From Streptomyces laurentii (GTDB taxonomy: Bacteria > Actinomycetota > Actinomycetes > Streptomycetales > Streptomycetaceae): a stretch of 64,000 nt of DNA. The DNA is taken from positions 2,170,001 through 2,234,000 of the forward strand of contig AP017424.1 in the NCBI GenBank assembly GCA_002355495.1, written 5' to 3'. Positions 16,602 through 26,334 of this stretch are shown here, in pieces. Position 1 is the stretch's first letter; every line of letters starts with the position of its first letter. The translations under genes were made by a program, and so were the position numbers. The notes beneath the pieces were generated by a model that was given only the letters and a program-made list of their open reading frames with translations, was not told the origin of the DNA and did not search any database.

Positions 16602-16736
16602 TTGCTGCGTTGCTTCGAACGGAGCCACTCCGGGCCTTCCCGGGCGGCGCTCGCTCGCTGCGACACATACATTAGCGCAAGCAGGGGGGTGCTCCGCCAA
16701 TCGGTATCCCCAGGACGCTCCAGGGAAGGATCACAG

Positions 16737-17027
16737 GTGCGGTACAAGCTGATCTTCGTCGCCGGTCTGGCCCTCGGTTTCGTCGTCGGGACGCGGGCGG
16801 GACGGGAGCAGTACGAGCGGATGAAGAAGTCCGCCCGGCGCGTCGCGCAGAACCCCGCCGTGCGGAACGTGGCCGAGTCCGCGGCCCAGTCCGGCAAGCA
16901 GGCGGCCGGGAAGGCCGCGCGGGCCGTCGGCGAGCAGGCGCGGCGGCTCACGGCCCTGCGCGGGCCGGACGACCAGTACGGGGCCCAGGGGGCGTACGAC
17001 GACGACTGGGGCGCCAGCAACACCTGA
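16737..17027 (+). CDS. YtxH-like small membrane-anchored protein
   Basis: 96 residues from a GTG (MRYKLIFVAGLALGFVVG). AAGGA lies 7-8 nt upstream; longer frames run through tRNA sequence. A single N-terminal helix (LIFVAGLALGFVVG) is followed by the GTRAGREQYERMKKSARR motif typical of YtxH-type proteins, then a long basic/alanine-rich helix and an acidic end (YDDDWGASNT). Such proteins are abundant and envelope-associated in actinobacteria; their function is unknown. Confidence 0.8.
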   Translation: MRYKLIFVAGLALGFVVGTRAGREQYERMKKSARRVAQNPAVRNVAESAAQSGKQAAGKAARAVGEQARRLTALRGPDDQYGAQGAYDDDWGASNT

Positions 17028-17162
17028 CCCCCGGCCCAGCCCCGCCCCGGCCCCTCTCCGCGCGGGCAGCGGTGGCGGCGTACCTCACCTCGCCTCGTAT
17101 CGCGGCGTAAAGCGGGGTATCCCGGCGTATCCATGTCCCGGCGTACGGCAGAATCTGTCGTC

Positions 17163-18602
17163 ATGGGGATAGTCGCCGGTCTGGACAGCTCTTCCGACTC
17201 CACTCGCATCGTCGTCTGTGACGCGGACACGGGTGCCGTGCTGCGGCAGGGCCATGCCCCGCACGCGCTCGAACCCAAGGCCAAGGACGTCGATCCACAG
17301 GCCTGGCTGCTGTCCCTCGGGGAGGCCGCCGGCGGCGGGCTGCTCGAAGGGGTGCAGGCGATCGGGGTCTCCGCGCAGGCGAACGCGCTCGTCCCGCTCG
17401 ACCCGCAGGGCAATCCGGTCCGCCCCGCGCTGGCCGGCAACGACAAGCGGGCGCAGGTCGCCGCGGCCGATCTCGTCGAGGCGTTCGGCGGGCGGCAGGC
17501 GTGGGCCGACGCGGTCGGCGCCGTGCCGCAGGCCCAGATGCCCGTCGCCAAGCTGCGCTGGCTCGCCCGTACCGAGCCCGAGCACGCCCAGCGCGTCGGG
17601 ATGGTCCTCCAGCCGCACGACTGGCTGGTCTGGCAGCTGCTCGGCCGCCCCGCGCGCCGCACCACCGACCGCGGCGCCGCCTCCGCGACCGGCTACTGGT
17701 CGGCCCGCACCGGTTCCTACCGCCCCGACCTCGTCGAACTCGCCCTCGGCCACCAGGCCATGCTGCCCGAGGTACTCGGCCCCGGCGAGGCCGCCGGCAC
17801 CACCCCCGAGGGTCTGCTGATCTCCGCCGGCACCGGCGAGACGATGGCCGCCGCGCTCGGCCTCGGTCTCGGCACCGGCGACGCGGTGGTCTCCCTCGGC
17901 GCCAGCGGCTCGGTCATGGCCGTCCACCACGAGGCCCTCGCCGACCCGCACGGCATGATCACCGGCTACGCCGACGCCGCCGGCATGCACCTGCCGGTCG
18001 TGCACACCTCCAACGCCGTACGGGCGCTGCGCGGCACCGCCGAGATGCTGGGCGTGGACTCCCTGGAGGAGCTGTCCGCGCTCGCGCTCGCCTCGACGCC
18101 CGGCTCCTCCGGTCTCGTCCTGCTGCCCTACCTGGAGGGCGAGCGGACCCCGCATCTGCCGCACACCGCCGGCACCCTCAGCGGTCTGCGCCGCGAGTCG
18201 ATGAAGCCCGAGCACCTGGCCCGGGCCGCCTTCGAGGGCATGCTCTGCTCGCTCGCCGACGCGATGGACGTGCTGCGCGGGCGGGGTGTGGAGGTACGGC
18301 GGGTGTTCCTGCTCGGCGCGACGGCCTGGCTGCCCGCGGTGCAGGCGCTGGCGCCGGCGCTGTTCGGCGCGCAGGTCGTCGTCCCGCAGCCGGCCGAGTA
18401 CGCGGCGCTCGGCGCCGCGCGCCAGGCCGCCTGGGCGCTCGGGGTGTCCCAGGGGACGCTCTCACCGGCCGCTCCCCCGGCCTGGCAGGGCGCCGCCGCG
18501 CAGGTCTTCGAGGCGGGCGAGGAACTGGCCGTCGGTCAGGCCGTACGGCAGCAGTACACGGCCACCCGGGAGCAGATCCACCCCGGGGCCTTCGCCATCT
18601 GA
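17163..18602 (+). CDS. FGGY-family carbohydrate kinase (xylulokinase-like)
   Basis: 479 residues from the ATG of MGIVAGLDSSSDSTRIVV, which places the conserved first phosphate-binding loop at the N-terminus as in all FGGY kinases. Further features are IGVSAQANALVPLD (substrate region), LAGNDKRA, DWLVWQLLG, TDRGAASATGYW, VSLGASGSVMAV (adenosine/phosphate loop) and VRRVFLLGATAWLPAVQAL (C-terminal ATPase motif). These phosphorylate pentoses, glycerol or related sugars. There is no isomerase or transporter beside it to fix the substrate. It is monocistronic between the YtxH-like gene and the ABC exporter. Confidence 0.85.
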   Translation: MGIVAGLDSSSDSTRIVVCDADTGAVLRQGHAPHALEPKAKDVDPQAWLLSLGEAAGGGLLEGVQAIGVSAQANALVPLDPQGNPVRPALAGNDKRAQVAAADLVEAFGGRQAWADAVGAVPQAQMPVAKLRWLARTEPEHAQRVGMVLQPHDWLVWQLLGRPARRTTDRGAASATGYWSARTGSYRPDLVELALGHQAMLPEVLGPGEAAGTTPEGLLISAGTGETMAAALGLGLGTGDAVVSLGASGSVMAVHHEALADPHGMITGYADAAGMHLPVVHTSNAVRALRGTAEMLGVDSLEELSALALASTPGSSGLVLLPYLEGERTPHLPHTAGTLSGLRRESMKPEHLARAAFEGMLCSLADAMDVLRGRGVEVRRVFLLGATAWLPAVQALAPALFGAQVVVPQPAEYAALGAARQAAWALGVSQGTLSPAAPPAWQGAAAQVFEAGEELAVGQAVRQQYTATREQIHPGAFAI

Positions 18603-18780
18603 CGGCCCCGCCCCGCTCCCGCGGCCCGGACAGTCATCGGGGTCCTCACCGGGCCCCGTCCGGCCTCACCCGGCCCGGGCGGCGCCCGCACACCACTCCC
18701 CGGAATGTCTTGGCCAGGGCTTTACCCGACGCGCGATATCCGTTCGTAACGACCCGGCGGCGCGGGCGATAGTAGAACCC

Positions 18781-20514
18781 GTGCTCATAAGACTTCTCCG
18801 AACCCACCTTCGGCCGTACCGGAAACCCATCGGCCTCCTGGTGTTGCTGCAGCTGCTGCAGACCAGTGCGAGCCTCTACCTCCCGACCCTGAACGCCGAC
18901 ATCATCGACCAGGGTGTCGTGCGCGGGGACACCGGCTACATCCTGCGCTTCGGCGGGCTGATGATCGGCGTGTCCGTGTTCCAGGTGCTGTGCAACATCG
19001 GGGCCGTGTTCTACGGCGCGCGCACCGCGTCCGCGCTCGGGCGGGACGTCCGGGCGGCGGTGTTCGAGCGGGTGCAGTCGTTCTCGTCCCGTGAGCTCGG
19101 CCAGTTCGGCGCCCCGTCGCTGATCACCCGGACCACGAACGACGTGCAGCAGGTCCAGATGCTGGTCCTGATGGCGTTCACGCTGATGGTCTCCGCGCCG
19201 ATCATGTGCGTCGGCGGCATCATCATGGCCCTCGGCCAGGACGTGCCGCTGTCGGGTGTGCTCGTCGCGGTGGTGCCGGTGCTCGGGATCGCGGTGTCGC
19301 TGATCGTACGGAAGATGCGGCCGCTGTTCCGGACCATGCAGACGCGGCTGGACACGGTGAACCGGGTGCTGCGCGAGCAGATCACCGGCAACCGGGTCAT
19401 CCGCGCCTTCGTCAGGGACGACTACGAGCGCGGCCGGTTCGACGTGTCGAACACCGAGCTGACCGACGTGTCGATGGCGACCGGCCGGCTGATGGCGCTG
19501 ATGTTCCCGACCGTGATGACGGTCGTGAACGTGTCGTCGATCGCCGTCGTGTGGTTCGGCGCGCACCGGATCGACAGCGGCGCGATGCAGATCGGCGCGC
19601 TGACGGCGTTCCTCGCGTATCTGATGCAGATCGTGATGGCCGTCATGATGGCCACCTTCATGTTCATGATGGTGCCGCGCGCCGAGGTGTGCGCCGAGCG
19701 CGTCGAGGAGGTCCTGGCGACCGAGTCCAGCGTGGTGCCGCCGGCCGAGCCGGTGCGGGAGCTGAAGCGGCGCGGGTATCTGGAGGTCAAGAGCGCGGAC
19801 TTCCGGTACCCGGGCGCAGAGGAGTCGGTCCTGCGGGACGTCGAGCTGGTCGCCCGGCCGGGCGAGACGACCGCGATCATCGGTTCGACGGGCAGCGGCA
19901 AGTCGACGCTGCTCGGCCTGGTGCCGCGGCTGTTCGACGTGACGGGCGGCGAGGTGCTCGTCGACGGGGTGGACGTACGGTCGCTCGAACCCGCGCTGAT
20001 GGCGCGGACGGTCGGGATGGTGCCGCAGAAGCCGTACCTGTTCTCCGGGACGGTGGCGACGAATCTGCGGTACGGCAATCCGGACGCGACCGACGAGGAC
20101 CTGTGGCACGCCCTTGAGGTGGCGCAGGCCAAGGACTTCGTGTCCAAGCTGGACGGCGGGCTGGACGCGCCGATCGCGCAGGGCGGCACGAACCTCTCCG
20201 GCGGTCAGCGGCAGCGGCTGGCGATCGCCCGCACGCTCGTGCAGAAGCCGGAGATCTATCTCTTCGACGACTCCTTCTCGGCTCTCGACTACGAGACGGA
20301 CGCGCTGCTGCGCGCCGCGCTGTCCGAGGAGACGGCCGACTCGACGGTGGTCATCGTCGCCCAGCGGGTGGCGACCATCCGGGACGCCGACCGGATCCTG
20401 GTGCTCGACGAGGGCCGGGTCGTCGGCACCGGACGGCACCACGAGCTGATGGCGGACAACGCGACGTACCGGGAGATCGTGCTCTCCCAGCTGACCGAGG
20501 CGGAGGCAGCCTGA
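18781..20514 (+). CDS. ABC exporter half-transporter with degenerate Walker B
   Basis: 577 residues from a GTG (MLIRLLRTHLRPYRKP). There is no ribosome site and a GATAGTAG box lies directly upstream, so it is probably leaderless. Six membrane helices span residues about 20-310, then a nucleotide-binding domain: Walker A GSTGSGKST, Q-loop MVPQKPYLFSG, signature NLSGGQRQR, Walker B IYLFDDSFSALD. The usual catalytic Glu is Asp here, as in the degenerate half of heterodimeric exporters such as TM287/288 and BmrCD. Its stop overlaps the ATG of the partner gene, so the two are translationally coupled. Confidence 0.9.
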   Translation: MLIRLLRTHLRPYRKPIGLLVLLQLLQTSASLYLPTLNADIIDQGVVRGDTGYILRFGGLMIGVSVFQVLCNIGAVFYGARTASALGRDVRAAVFERVQSFSSRELGQFGAPSLITRTTNDVQQVQMLVLMAFTLMVSAPIMCVGGIIMALGQDVPLSGVLVAVVPVLGIAVSLIVRKMRPLFRTMQTRLDTVNRVLREQITGNRVIRAFVRDDYERGRFDVSNTELTDVSMATGRLMALMFPTVMTVVNVSSIAVVWFGAHRIDSGAMQIGALTAFLAYLMQIVMAVMMATFMFMMVPRAEVCAERVEEVLATESSVVPPAEPVRELKRRGYLEVKSADFRYPGAEESVLRDVELVARPGETTAIIGSTGSGKSTLLGLVPRLFDVTGGEVLVDGVDVRSLEPALMARTVGMVPQKPYLFSGTVATNLRYGNPDATDEDLWHALEVAQAKDFVSKLDGGLDAPIAQGGTNLSGGQRQRLAIARTLVQKPEIYLFDDSFSALDYETDALLRAALSEETADSTVVIVAQRVATIRDADRILVLDEGRVVGTGRHHELMADNATYREIVLSQLTEAEAA

Positions 20515-22442
20515 TGGCCGGTCCTGGCGGACGAATGATGGCCGGCGGCGGCCCGGACTCGAGGTCGATGGACTTCAAGGGGTCCGGCAAGCGGCTGCTG
20601 AAGCAGCTGGCGCCGGAGCGCCGCACGCTGTGGGTGATGGTGATCGCCGGTGTCCTGTCGGTGGCGGCCTCCGTGGTCGGCCCGAAGGTCCTCGGCAAGG
20701 CCACCGACCTCGTCTTCGCGGGCGTCGTCGGGCGGCAGATGCCCGCGGGCGCCACGAAGGAGCAGGCCCTCGCGGGGCTGCGCGCCAAGGGCGACTCGGG
20801 GATGGCGGACATGCTGTCCGGGGTGTCCTTCACGCCCGGCAAGGGCATCGACTTCGGCGCGGTCGGCGAAATCCTGGGCGTCGCCCTGCTCGTGTACGTC
20901 CTGGCGGGCCTGCTGATGCTGGTCTCCACCCGGATGTCGATCAAGGTGATCAACCGCACGGTCTACCGGATGCGCGAGGACGTCCAGGCGAAGCTGGCGC
21001 GGCTGCCGCTGTCGTACTTCGACAAGGCCAAGCGCGGCGAGGTGCTGTCGCGGGCGACCAACGACATCGACAACATCTCGCAGACCCTCCAGCAGTCGAT
21101 GGGCCAGCTGATCAACTCGCTGCTCACCATCATCGGCGTGCTGGTGATGATGTTCTGGATCTCGTGGCTGCTCGCCCTGGTGGCGCTGATCACGGTGCCG
21201 CTGTCGGTGATCGTGGCGGCGAAGATCGGCAAGCGGTCGCAGCCGCATTTCGTGGCGCAGTGGAAGACGACGGGCGCGCTCAACGCGCACATCGAGGAGA
21301 TGTACACCGGCCACACGCTGGTGAAGGTCTTCGGCCGGCAGGAGGAGTCCGCGAAGGACTTCCGCGAGCAGAACGAGGCGCTGTACGAGGCCGGGTTCAA
21401 GGCCCAGTTCAACAGCGGCGTGATGCAGCCGGTCATGATGTTCGTGTCGAACCTGAACTACGTCCTCGTGGCGGTGGTCGGCGGTCTGCGGGTCGCGAGC
21501 GGCAGCCTGTCCATCGGTGACGTGCAGGCGTTCATCCAGTACTCGCGGCAGTTCTCGATGCCGCTGACGCAGGTCGCGTCGATGGCGAACCTGGTGCAGT
21601 CGGGCGTGGCCTCGGCCGAGCGGATCTTCGAGCTGCTCGACGCCGAGGAGCAGGAGCCGGACGCGCCGGCGAGCGAGCGGCCGGTGGACCTCAAGGGCAA
21701 GGTGGCCCTGGAGGGGGTCTCCTTCCGTTACGAGGCCGACAAGCCGCTCATCGAGGACCTGTCGCTGACGGTGGAGCCGGGGCAGACGGTCGCGATCGTC
21801 GGCCCGACCGGCGCCGGCAAGACGACGCTCGTGAACCTGCTCATGCGGTTCTACGAGGTCACGGGCGGCCGGATCACCCTGGACGGGGTGGACGTGGCGA
21901 AGATGCGGCGCGAGGACCTGCGCGCGGGCATCGGCATGGTGCTCCAGGACACCTGGCTGTTCGGCGGCACGATCGCCGAGAACATCGCGTACGGCGCGAC
22001 GCGCGAGGTGAGCCGGGCGGAGATCGAGGAGGCGGCGAAGGCGGCCCACGCGGACCGCTTCATCCGCACCCTGCCCGAGGGCTACGACACGGTCATCGAC
22101 GACGAGGGCACCGGCGTCAGCGCCGGTGAGAAGCAGCTCATCACCATCGCGCGGGCGTTCCTGTCCGACCCGGTGATCCTGGTCCTCGACGAGGCGACCA
22201 GCTCGGTGGACACCCGTACCGAGGTGCTGATCCAGAAGGCGATGGCGCGGCTCGCGCACGGCCGGACGTCGTTCGTGATCGCGCACCGGCTCTCCACGAT
22301 CCGGGACGCCGACGTGATCCTGGTGATGGAGAACGGCTCGATCGTCGAGCAGGGCACGCACGAGGAGCTGCTGACGTCCGGTGGGGCATATGCCCGGCTG
22401 TACGCGGCGCAGTTCGCGCAGGCGGTCGCCGAGGTGGACTGA
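20514..22442 (+). CDS. ABC exporter half-transporter, catalytically complete partner
   Basis: 642 residues; the ATG shares one base with the previous stop (TGATG). A polar N-terminus (MAGPGGRMMAGGG) precedes six helices, with an extracytoplasmic insertion of about 60 residues after helix 1 (GATKEQALAGLRAKGDSG). NBD: Walker A GPTGAGKTT, VLQDTWLFGG, signature VSAGEKQL (a non-LSGGQ variant), and Walker B VILVLDEATSSVD with the catalytic Glu present. With the upstream gene this gives one consensus and one degenerate ATP site, the standard asymmetric exporter. Substrates of relatives are drugs or lipids; here unknown. Confidence 0.9.
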   Translation: MAGPGGRMMAGGGPDSRSMDFKGSGKRLLKQLAPERRTLWVMVIAGVLSVAASVVGPKVLGKATDLVFAGVVGRQMPAGATKEQALAGLRAKGDSGMADMLSGVSFTPGKGIDFGAVGEILGVALLVYVLAGLLMLVSTRMSIKVINRTVYRMREDVQAKLARLPLSYFDKAKRGEVLSRATNDIDNISQTLQQSMGQLINSLLTIIGVLVMMFWISWLLALVALITVPLSVIVAAKIGKRSQPHFVAQWKTTGALNAHIEEMYTGHTLVKVFGRQEESAKDFREQNEALYEAGFKAQFNSGVMQPVMMFVSNLNYVLVAVVGGLRVASGSLSIGDVQAFIQYSRQFSMPLTQVASMANLVQSGVASAERIFELLDAEEQEPDAPASERPVDLKGKVALEGVSFRYEADKPLIEDLSLTVEPGQTVAIVGPTGAGKTTLVNLLMRFYEVTGGRITLDGVDVAKMRREDLRAGIGMVLQDTWLFGGTIAENIAYGATREVSRAEIEEAAKAAHADRFIRTLPEGYDTVIDDEGTGVSAGEKQLITIARAFLSDPVILVLDEATSSVDTRTEVLIQKAMARLAHGRTSFVIAHRLSTIRDADVILVMENGSIVEQGTHEELLTSGGAYARLYAAQFAQAVAEVD

Positions 22443-22463
22443 CCCCGGCGGGGGTGAACGAAA

Positions 22464-22509
22464 GAGCGGGACCGGATCGGCCGTGTGGCGGCTCGATCCG
22501 GTCCCGCTC
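22464..22509. terminator. Long terminator between ABC exporter and surface protein
   Basis: GAGCGGGACCGGATCG and CGATCCGGTCCCGCTC form a perfect 16-bp stem with a 14-nt loop. It lies between the convergent exporter operon and the lectin-like gene. Confidence 0.8.
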
Positions 22510-22550
22510 CGTGTGTCACGTGGGGGCCGGTCCCGGGTCGGGACCCGCCG

Positions 22551-25500
22551 TCAGCTCACCTTCCCCTTCTCGGCCTTCCGGTCGGCCTTCCGGTCGCCCT
22601 TCTTGCCGTAGCCGTCGCCGTAGTCGTGGCCGTGACCGTGGTCCGGGCACATCTCCATGCCGCCGCCCTTGCCGTAGCCGTCGCCGTAGCCCTTGGGCGG
22701 GCAGGCGGCCGGAATGGTGTGCTGGACGGACGGGCTCTCGACCGGGTTGCCCCGGGGGTCGGTGGCGGTGGCGTGGGCGTGGTTGGTGACGTGGCCGGCG
22801 ACCGCGTCCGCCTCGGTCACCACATAGGTGCCCGTGCACGTGGTGTGCTCGCCGGGCGCCAGGGTGGTCGCCTCACAGGTGATGTCGGTGACCTTGTCGT
22901 CCACGACGGCGACGTCGGTCAGTTCCGTGTCGCCGTTGTTGGTCACCGTGTAGGTGTAGGTGACCTGGTCACCGACGTGGACCGGGCCGGCCGTGTCGGC
23001 CTTCTTGGTCACGGTCAGCTCCGCGCGCTGCGGGTTCACCGGCACGGTGACCTCGTCGTCGGGGCTCGTCACCGTGTCGCCGCCCGGGTTGGTGCCCGTG
23101 GCGTGCGCCCGGTTGGTGACGCTTCCGGCTGTGCCGTCGGCGGCCGTCACCACGTACGTTCCGCTGCACGTGGTGCTCGCGCCCGCCGCCAGCGTGGTCG
23201 CCTGGCAGGTGATGCCGGTGACCTTGTCGTCCACGACGGTGACGTTGTTCAGCGTCGTCTGACCGGTGTTCCGGACCGTGTAGGTGTACGTGATGGTGTC
23301 ACCCACGTTCACCGGACCCGCCGGGCTCGCCGACTTCTCGACCGTCAGCGACGAGGCGCCGATGACGGGCACGGTGACCGCGTCGTCGGGGCTCGTCACG
23401 GTCTCGCCGCCGGGGTTGATCCCGGTCGCGTGGGCCGTGTTGGTGACGCTTCCGGCGGCGCCGTCGGCGGCCGTCACCACGTATGTGCCCGTACAGGTGG
23501 CGCTCTCCTGGGGGGCGAGGGTGGTCCGGTCGCAGTTGACGGTGGTGACGTGGTCGTCGACCACGGTGACGTTGTGCAGGGTCACGTTGCCCGTGTTGGT
23601 CACGGTGTAGGCGTAGGTGACGGTGTCACCGACGTTCACCGGGCCGGTGGCGGCGGTCGTCTTGTCGATGGTCATCGACGAGACCGCGACCACGTCCAGG
23701 GTCACCTCGCCCGGCGGGCTGTCCACCGGGTGGCCCTCCGGGTCGGTGCCGGTGGCCTGGGCGATGTTGTGCAGGGTGCCCGCGACGGCGTCGGCCTCGG
23801 TCACCGTGTACGTGCCCGTGCACGTGGTGCTCGCGCCCGCCGCCAGCGAGGTCGCCTGGCAGGTGACGGGGGCGACCCGGTCGTCCTGGACGGCGACGTT
23901 GGTCAGTGCCGTCTGGCCGGTGTTGGTCACGGTGTAGGTGTAGGTGACGGTCTGGCCGACCTGGACCGGACCGGGCGTGTTCGCCGTCTTCTCGATCGCC
24001 AGGCCCGAGGCGCCGATGACGGGCACGGTGACCTCGTCGTCCGGGCTCAGGACGGCCCCGCCCTGCGGGTTGGTGCCCGTGGCCTGGGCGCGGTTGTGGA
24101 CGTGCCCGAGCGCCCCGTCGGCCTCGGTCACCGTGTACGTGCCCGTACAGGTGGTGCTCGCGCCCGGCGCCAGTGTCGTCACCGGGCAGTTGACGGGGTT
24201 CACGTGGTCGTCGAAGACGGCCAGTTCGGTCAGGTTCGTCTGCCCGGTGTTGGTCACCTCGTAGCTGTAGGTGATCGTGTCCCCGATGTGGACCGGGCCC
24301 GCCGTGCTCGCCGTCTTGGAGAGGCCGAGCGAGGACGTGCCGACGACGTCGATCGTCGCGTCGGTCGGCGGCGACTCGATCGGGGTCCCGTTCGAGGTGC
24401 CGGCGGCGTGGGCGTGGTTGGTGACCTGACCGGCGACGCCGTCGGCCGCCGTCACCACGTACGTACCGGTACAGGTGGTGCTGTCACCGGGCTGTCCGGC
24501 CGGGGCCAGTGCGGTCGCGGCGCAGGTGATGCCGGTGACCTTGTCGTCCACGATGGAGAGATTGGTGATGTCCGTGCCGCCGGTGTTGGTGACGATGTAT
24601 TCGTACGTCACGGTGTCGCCGACGTTGAACGGGCCGGTGCCCTGGACCTGCTTCTCGATGACGATGCCGGGCGGGGCGTCGATCGGCACCGTGACCGTGG
24701 AGTCCGGTGAGGTGACCGGATCACCGTCGGAGGTGCCGGTGGCCCGCGCCGTGTTGGTGACATGGCCGGCCGCGACATCCGCCGCGGTGATCACATAGGT
24801 GCCCGTACAGGTGGCGGTCTCCCCAGGTTGGAGCACGCTGACCGGGCAGGTGACCGGATTCACCGTCGGGTCGGCCACGGCGAGGTCGTTGATCGGCGTG
24901 TTGCCGGAGTTGGTGACGACGAAGTCGTAGTCGACCGGGGTGCCGACCGTCAGCTCGCCGGGCCGCGGCTCGTGGACCTGCTTGACCAGGTTGAGTTCGG
25001 GCAGCGGCTGGTCGGTGGTGACGACGACGTTGCGGATCAGGTGGACGTCGGTCCACAGGCCGGTCGAGCCCGCGAAGCCGAACTTGTAGGTGGAGGGGAC
25101 CGGCATCGGGGCCGGTGTCGACAGCACCTGGTGGAAGCCGGTGCCGTCGTTGAAGTCCACGTCGATGGTCAGGACCGGGGCCGGGGCCGGGGTCAGGTGG
25201 ACGTGCACCCGGCGGCGGGACGGCTCCAGGAGGGTCTCCGCCTGCTGCGGGGTCACCCCGGGAGGCATCACGGTGAGCGGGCCCTGGAGCCGGCCGGGGA
25301 GGGTGGACGGCCAGGGCGGGGTGGTGGTGAAGTTGCTGGTCGTCGCGGTCAGGAAGCAGTAGCCCTCGGTGCCGTCACCGGGGCCGCGAACGGTGACCAT
25401 GTTGGCCCCGGGCGCGGGCACCCGGATGCCGGTGCCCGCCGGCGAGCGGGTCGCGCAGCCGTTGCCGCGGTGCTCCCAGTCACCGAAGTAGTTGCCGAGG

Positions 25501-26249
25501 ACGTCGAGGCCGACGCCGAGGTAGCCGCGGTCGACTCCGGGCAGCATCTCCAGGCCCGGGTTGTCGTCGGGGAGCTTCTGCGCGTAGCCGAGGCTGCCGC
25601 CGAAGGCTCCGGGGTGGGCGAGCGCGGTGTCGCCGTTCACCAGGAAGAAGGAGATGCCGTCGGCCGGGGTGTTCGGCGTGGTGCTGCCGTACTGCCACTG
25701 GTCGAAGGTGACGTCCAGACCGTTGCCGGCCGGCAGGGCCTGGTCGAAGAGGACGGCGCCGCTCTCGTCGTTCCCGGCGTCGGTGAGCCGGAGGTAGCCG
25801 TGCGGGGCCGCGTCGAGCGGCGGCATCGGGCCGATCTCGGTGGACGGGCAGCCGGTGAGCGGATGGCTGCCGGACTGCGCCGCCGCCGAGGGCGCGCCGC
25901 TCAGACAGGCGGAGCCGACGGCGGTGAAGCGGTCGTCGGCGGTGGCGCCGGTGAAGGTCTCGGTGAGCAGCGGGGTGCCCGCGCGGGGCGCCGGCACGGC
26001 GGGCGTCGGGACCGCCGGTGCGGGCTTCGCGGCCGGTGCGGGCTTCGCGGCGGGCGTCGTCGCCTTCGCGGTCGCCTTCGGCTGGGTCTTCGGGTCAGGG
26101 GTGTCGGCCTGGGCGAAGCCGGCCGCCAGACCCGTGGTCAGCAGGCCGAGCGTGGCCGCCGTCGATACGAAGCGGGCCACTCGGGCACGAAGCCGAGGGG
26201 GCCCGCAGTCTCTTCTCGTCATGAGACGTCTATGCGCACCGACCGTCAC
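22551..26249 (-). CDS. Secreted lectin-like protein with seven DUF11/DUF7507-type repeats
   Basis: 1232 residues from a GTG (an in-frame ATG at 26222 is an alternative; neither has a ribosome site). A signal peptide is present: ARVARFVSTAATLGLL, then GLAAGFAQAD. After a Lys/Pro/Ala linker comes an L-type-lectin-like beta domain (about 130-390: GYLRLTDAGND, WQYGSTTPNTPADGISF, LGVGLDVLGNYFG). Seven repeats of about 105 residues follow, each with an xxVTNTGxT..L core, TCxxTTLAPG and a TGTYVVTxAD end. The C-terminus is Gly/Asp/His/Lys-rich (GYGDGYGKKGDRKADRK) with no LPXTG or terminal helix, so it may be released or held by charge. The upstream DNA (26250-26280) is strikingly AT-rich for this genome. 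Confidence 0.85.
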   Translation of the reverse strand: MTVGAHRRLMTRRDCGPPRLRARVARFVSTAATLGLLTTGLAAGFAQADTPDPKTQPKATAKATTPAAKPAPAAKPAPAVPTPAVPAPRAGTPLLTETFTGATADDRFTAVGSACLSGAPSAAAQSGSHPLTGCPSTEIGPMPPLDAAPHGYLRLTDAGNDESGAVLFDQALPAGNGLDVTFDQWQYGSTTPNTPADGISFFLVNGDTALAHPGAFGGSLGYAQKLPDDNPGLEMLPGVDRGYLGVGLDVLGNYFGDWEHRGNGCATRSPAGTGIRVPAPGANMVTVRGPGDGTEGYCFLTATTSNFTTTPPWPSTLPGRLQGPLTVMPPGVTPQQAETLLEPSRRRVHVHLTPAPAPVLTIDVDFNDGTGFHQVLSTPAPMPVPSTYKFGFAGSTGLWTDVHLIRNVVVTTDQPLPELNLVKQVHEPRPGELTVGTPVDYDFVVTNSGNTPINDLAVADPTVNPVTCPVSVLQPGETATCTGTYVITAADVAAGHVTNTARATGTSDGDPVTSPDSTVTVPIDAPPGIVIEKQVQGTGPFNVGDTVTYEYIVTNTGGTDITNLSIVDDKVTGITCAATALAPAGQPGDSTTCTGTYVVTAADGVAGQVTNHAHAAGTSNGTPIESPPTDATIDVVGTSSLGLSKTASTAGPVHIGDTITYSYEVTNTGQTNLTELAVFDDHVNPVNCPVTTLAPGASTTCTGTYTVTEADGALGHVHNRAQATGTNPQGGAVLSPDDEVTVPVIGASGLAIEKTANTPGPVQVGQTVTYTYTVTNTGQTALTNVAVQDDRVAPVTCQATSLAAGASTTCTGTYTVTEADAVAGTLHNIAQATGTDPEGHPVDSPPGEVTLDVVAVSSMTIDKTTAATGPVNVGDTVTYAYTVTNTGNVTLHNVTVVDDHVTTVNCDRTTLAPQESATCTGTYVVTAADGAAGSVTNTAHATGINPGGETVTSPDDAVTVPVIGASSLTVEKSASPAGPVNVGDTITYTYTVRNTGQTTLNNVTVVDDKVTGITCQATTLAAGASTTCSGTYVVTAADGTAGSVTNRAHATGTNPGGDTVTSPDDEVTVPVNPQRAELTVTKKADTAGPVHVGDQVTYTYTVTNNGDTELTDVAVVDDKVTDITCEATTLAPGEHTTCTGTYVVTEADAVAGHVTNHAHATATDPRGNPVESPSVQHTIPAACPPKGYGDGYGKGGGMEMCPDHGHGHDYGDGYGKKGDRKADRKAEKGKVS
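22715..24995 (-). repeat. Seven tandem coding repeats of about 320 bp
   Basis: The DNA encoding the seven repeat domains is itself recognisably tandem. A CACGTACGTGCCCGT-like block recurs about every 320 bp (near 22821, 23150, 23477, 23797, 24138, 24457 and 24790). High local identity could allow copy-number change by recombination or assembly collapse. Confidence 0.8.
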
Positions 26250-26334
26250 TAATTATCTCAAAATAGTATTAACGGGCGTGAAGTTCCCTCCTATGAGCGA
26301 CGGTGCGTCAGGCGTGTCCTGCGGCGCCGGAACG

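Noticed and set aside
18646..22361. Long reverse-strand frames across the ABC exporter
   Set aside because: Composition is His/Arg/Asp-rich as expected for antisense of GC-rich genes; both exporter genes are clearly on the plus strand.
22485..24710. Long plus-strand frame (741 codons) rich in His, Gly, Arg and Val
   Set aside because: It is antisense to the repeated secreted protein; its own repetition simply mirrors that gene, and no start or family fits.
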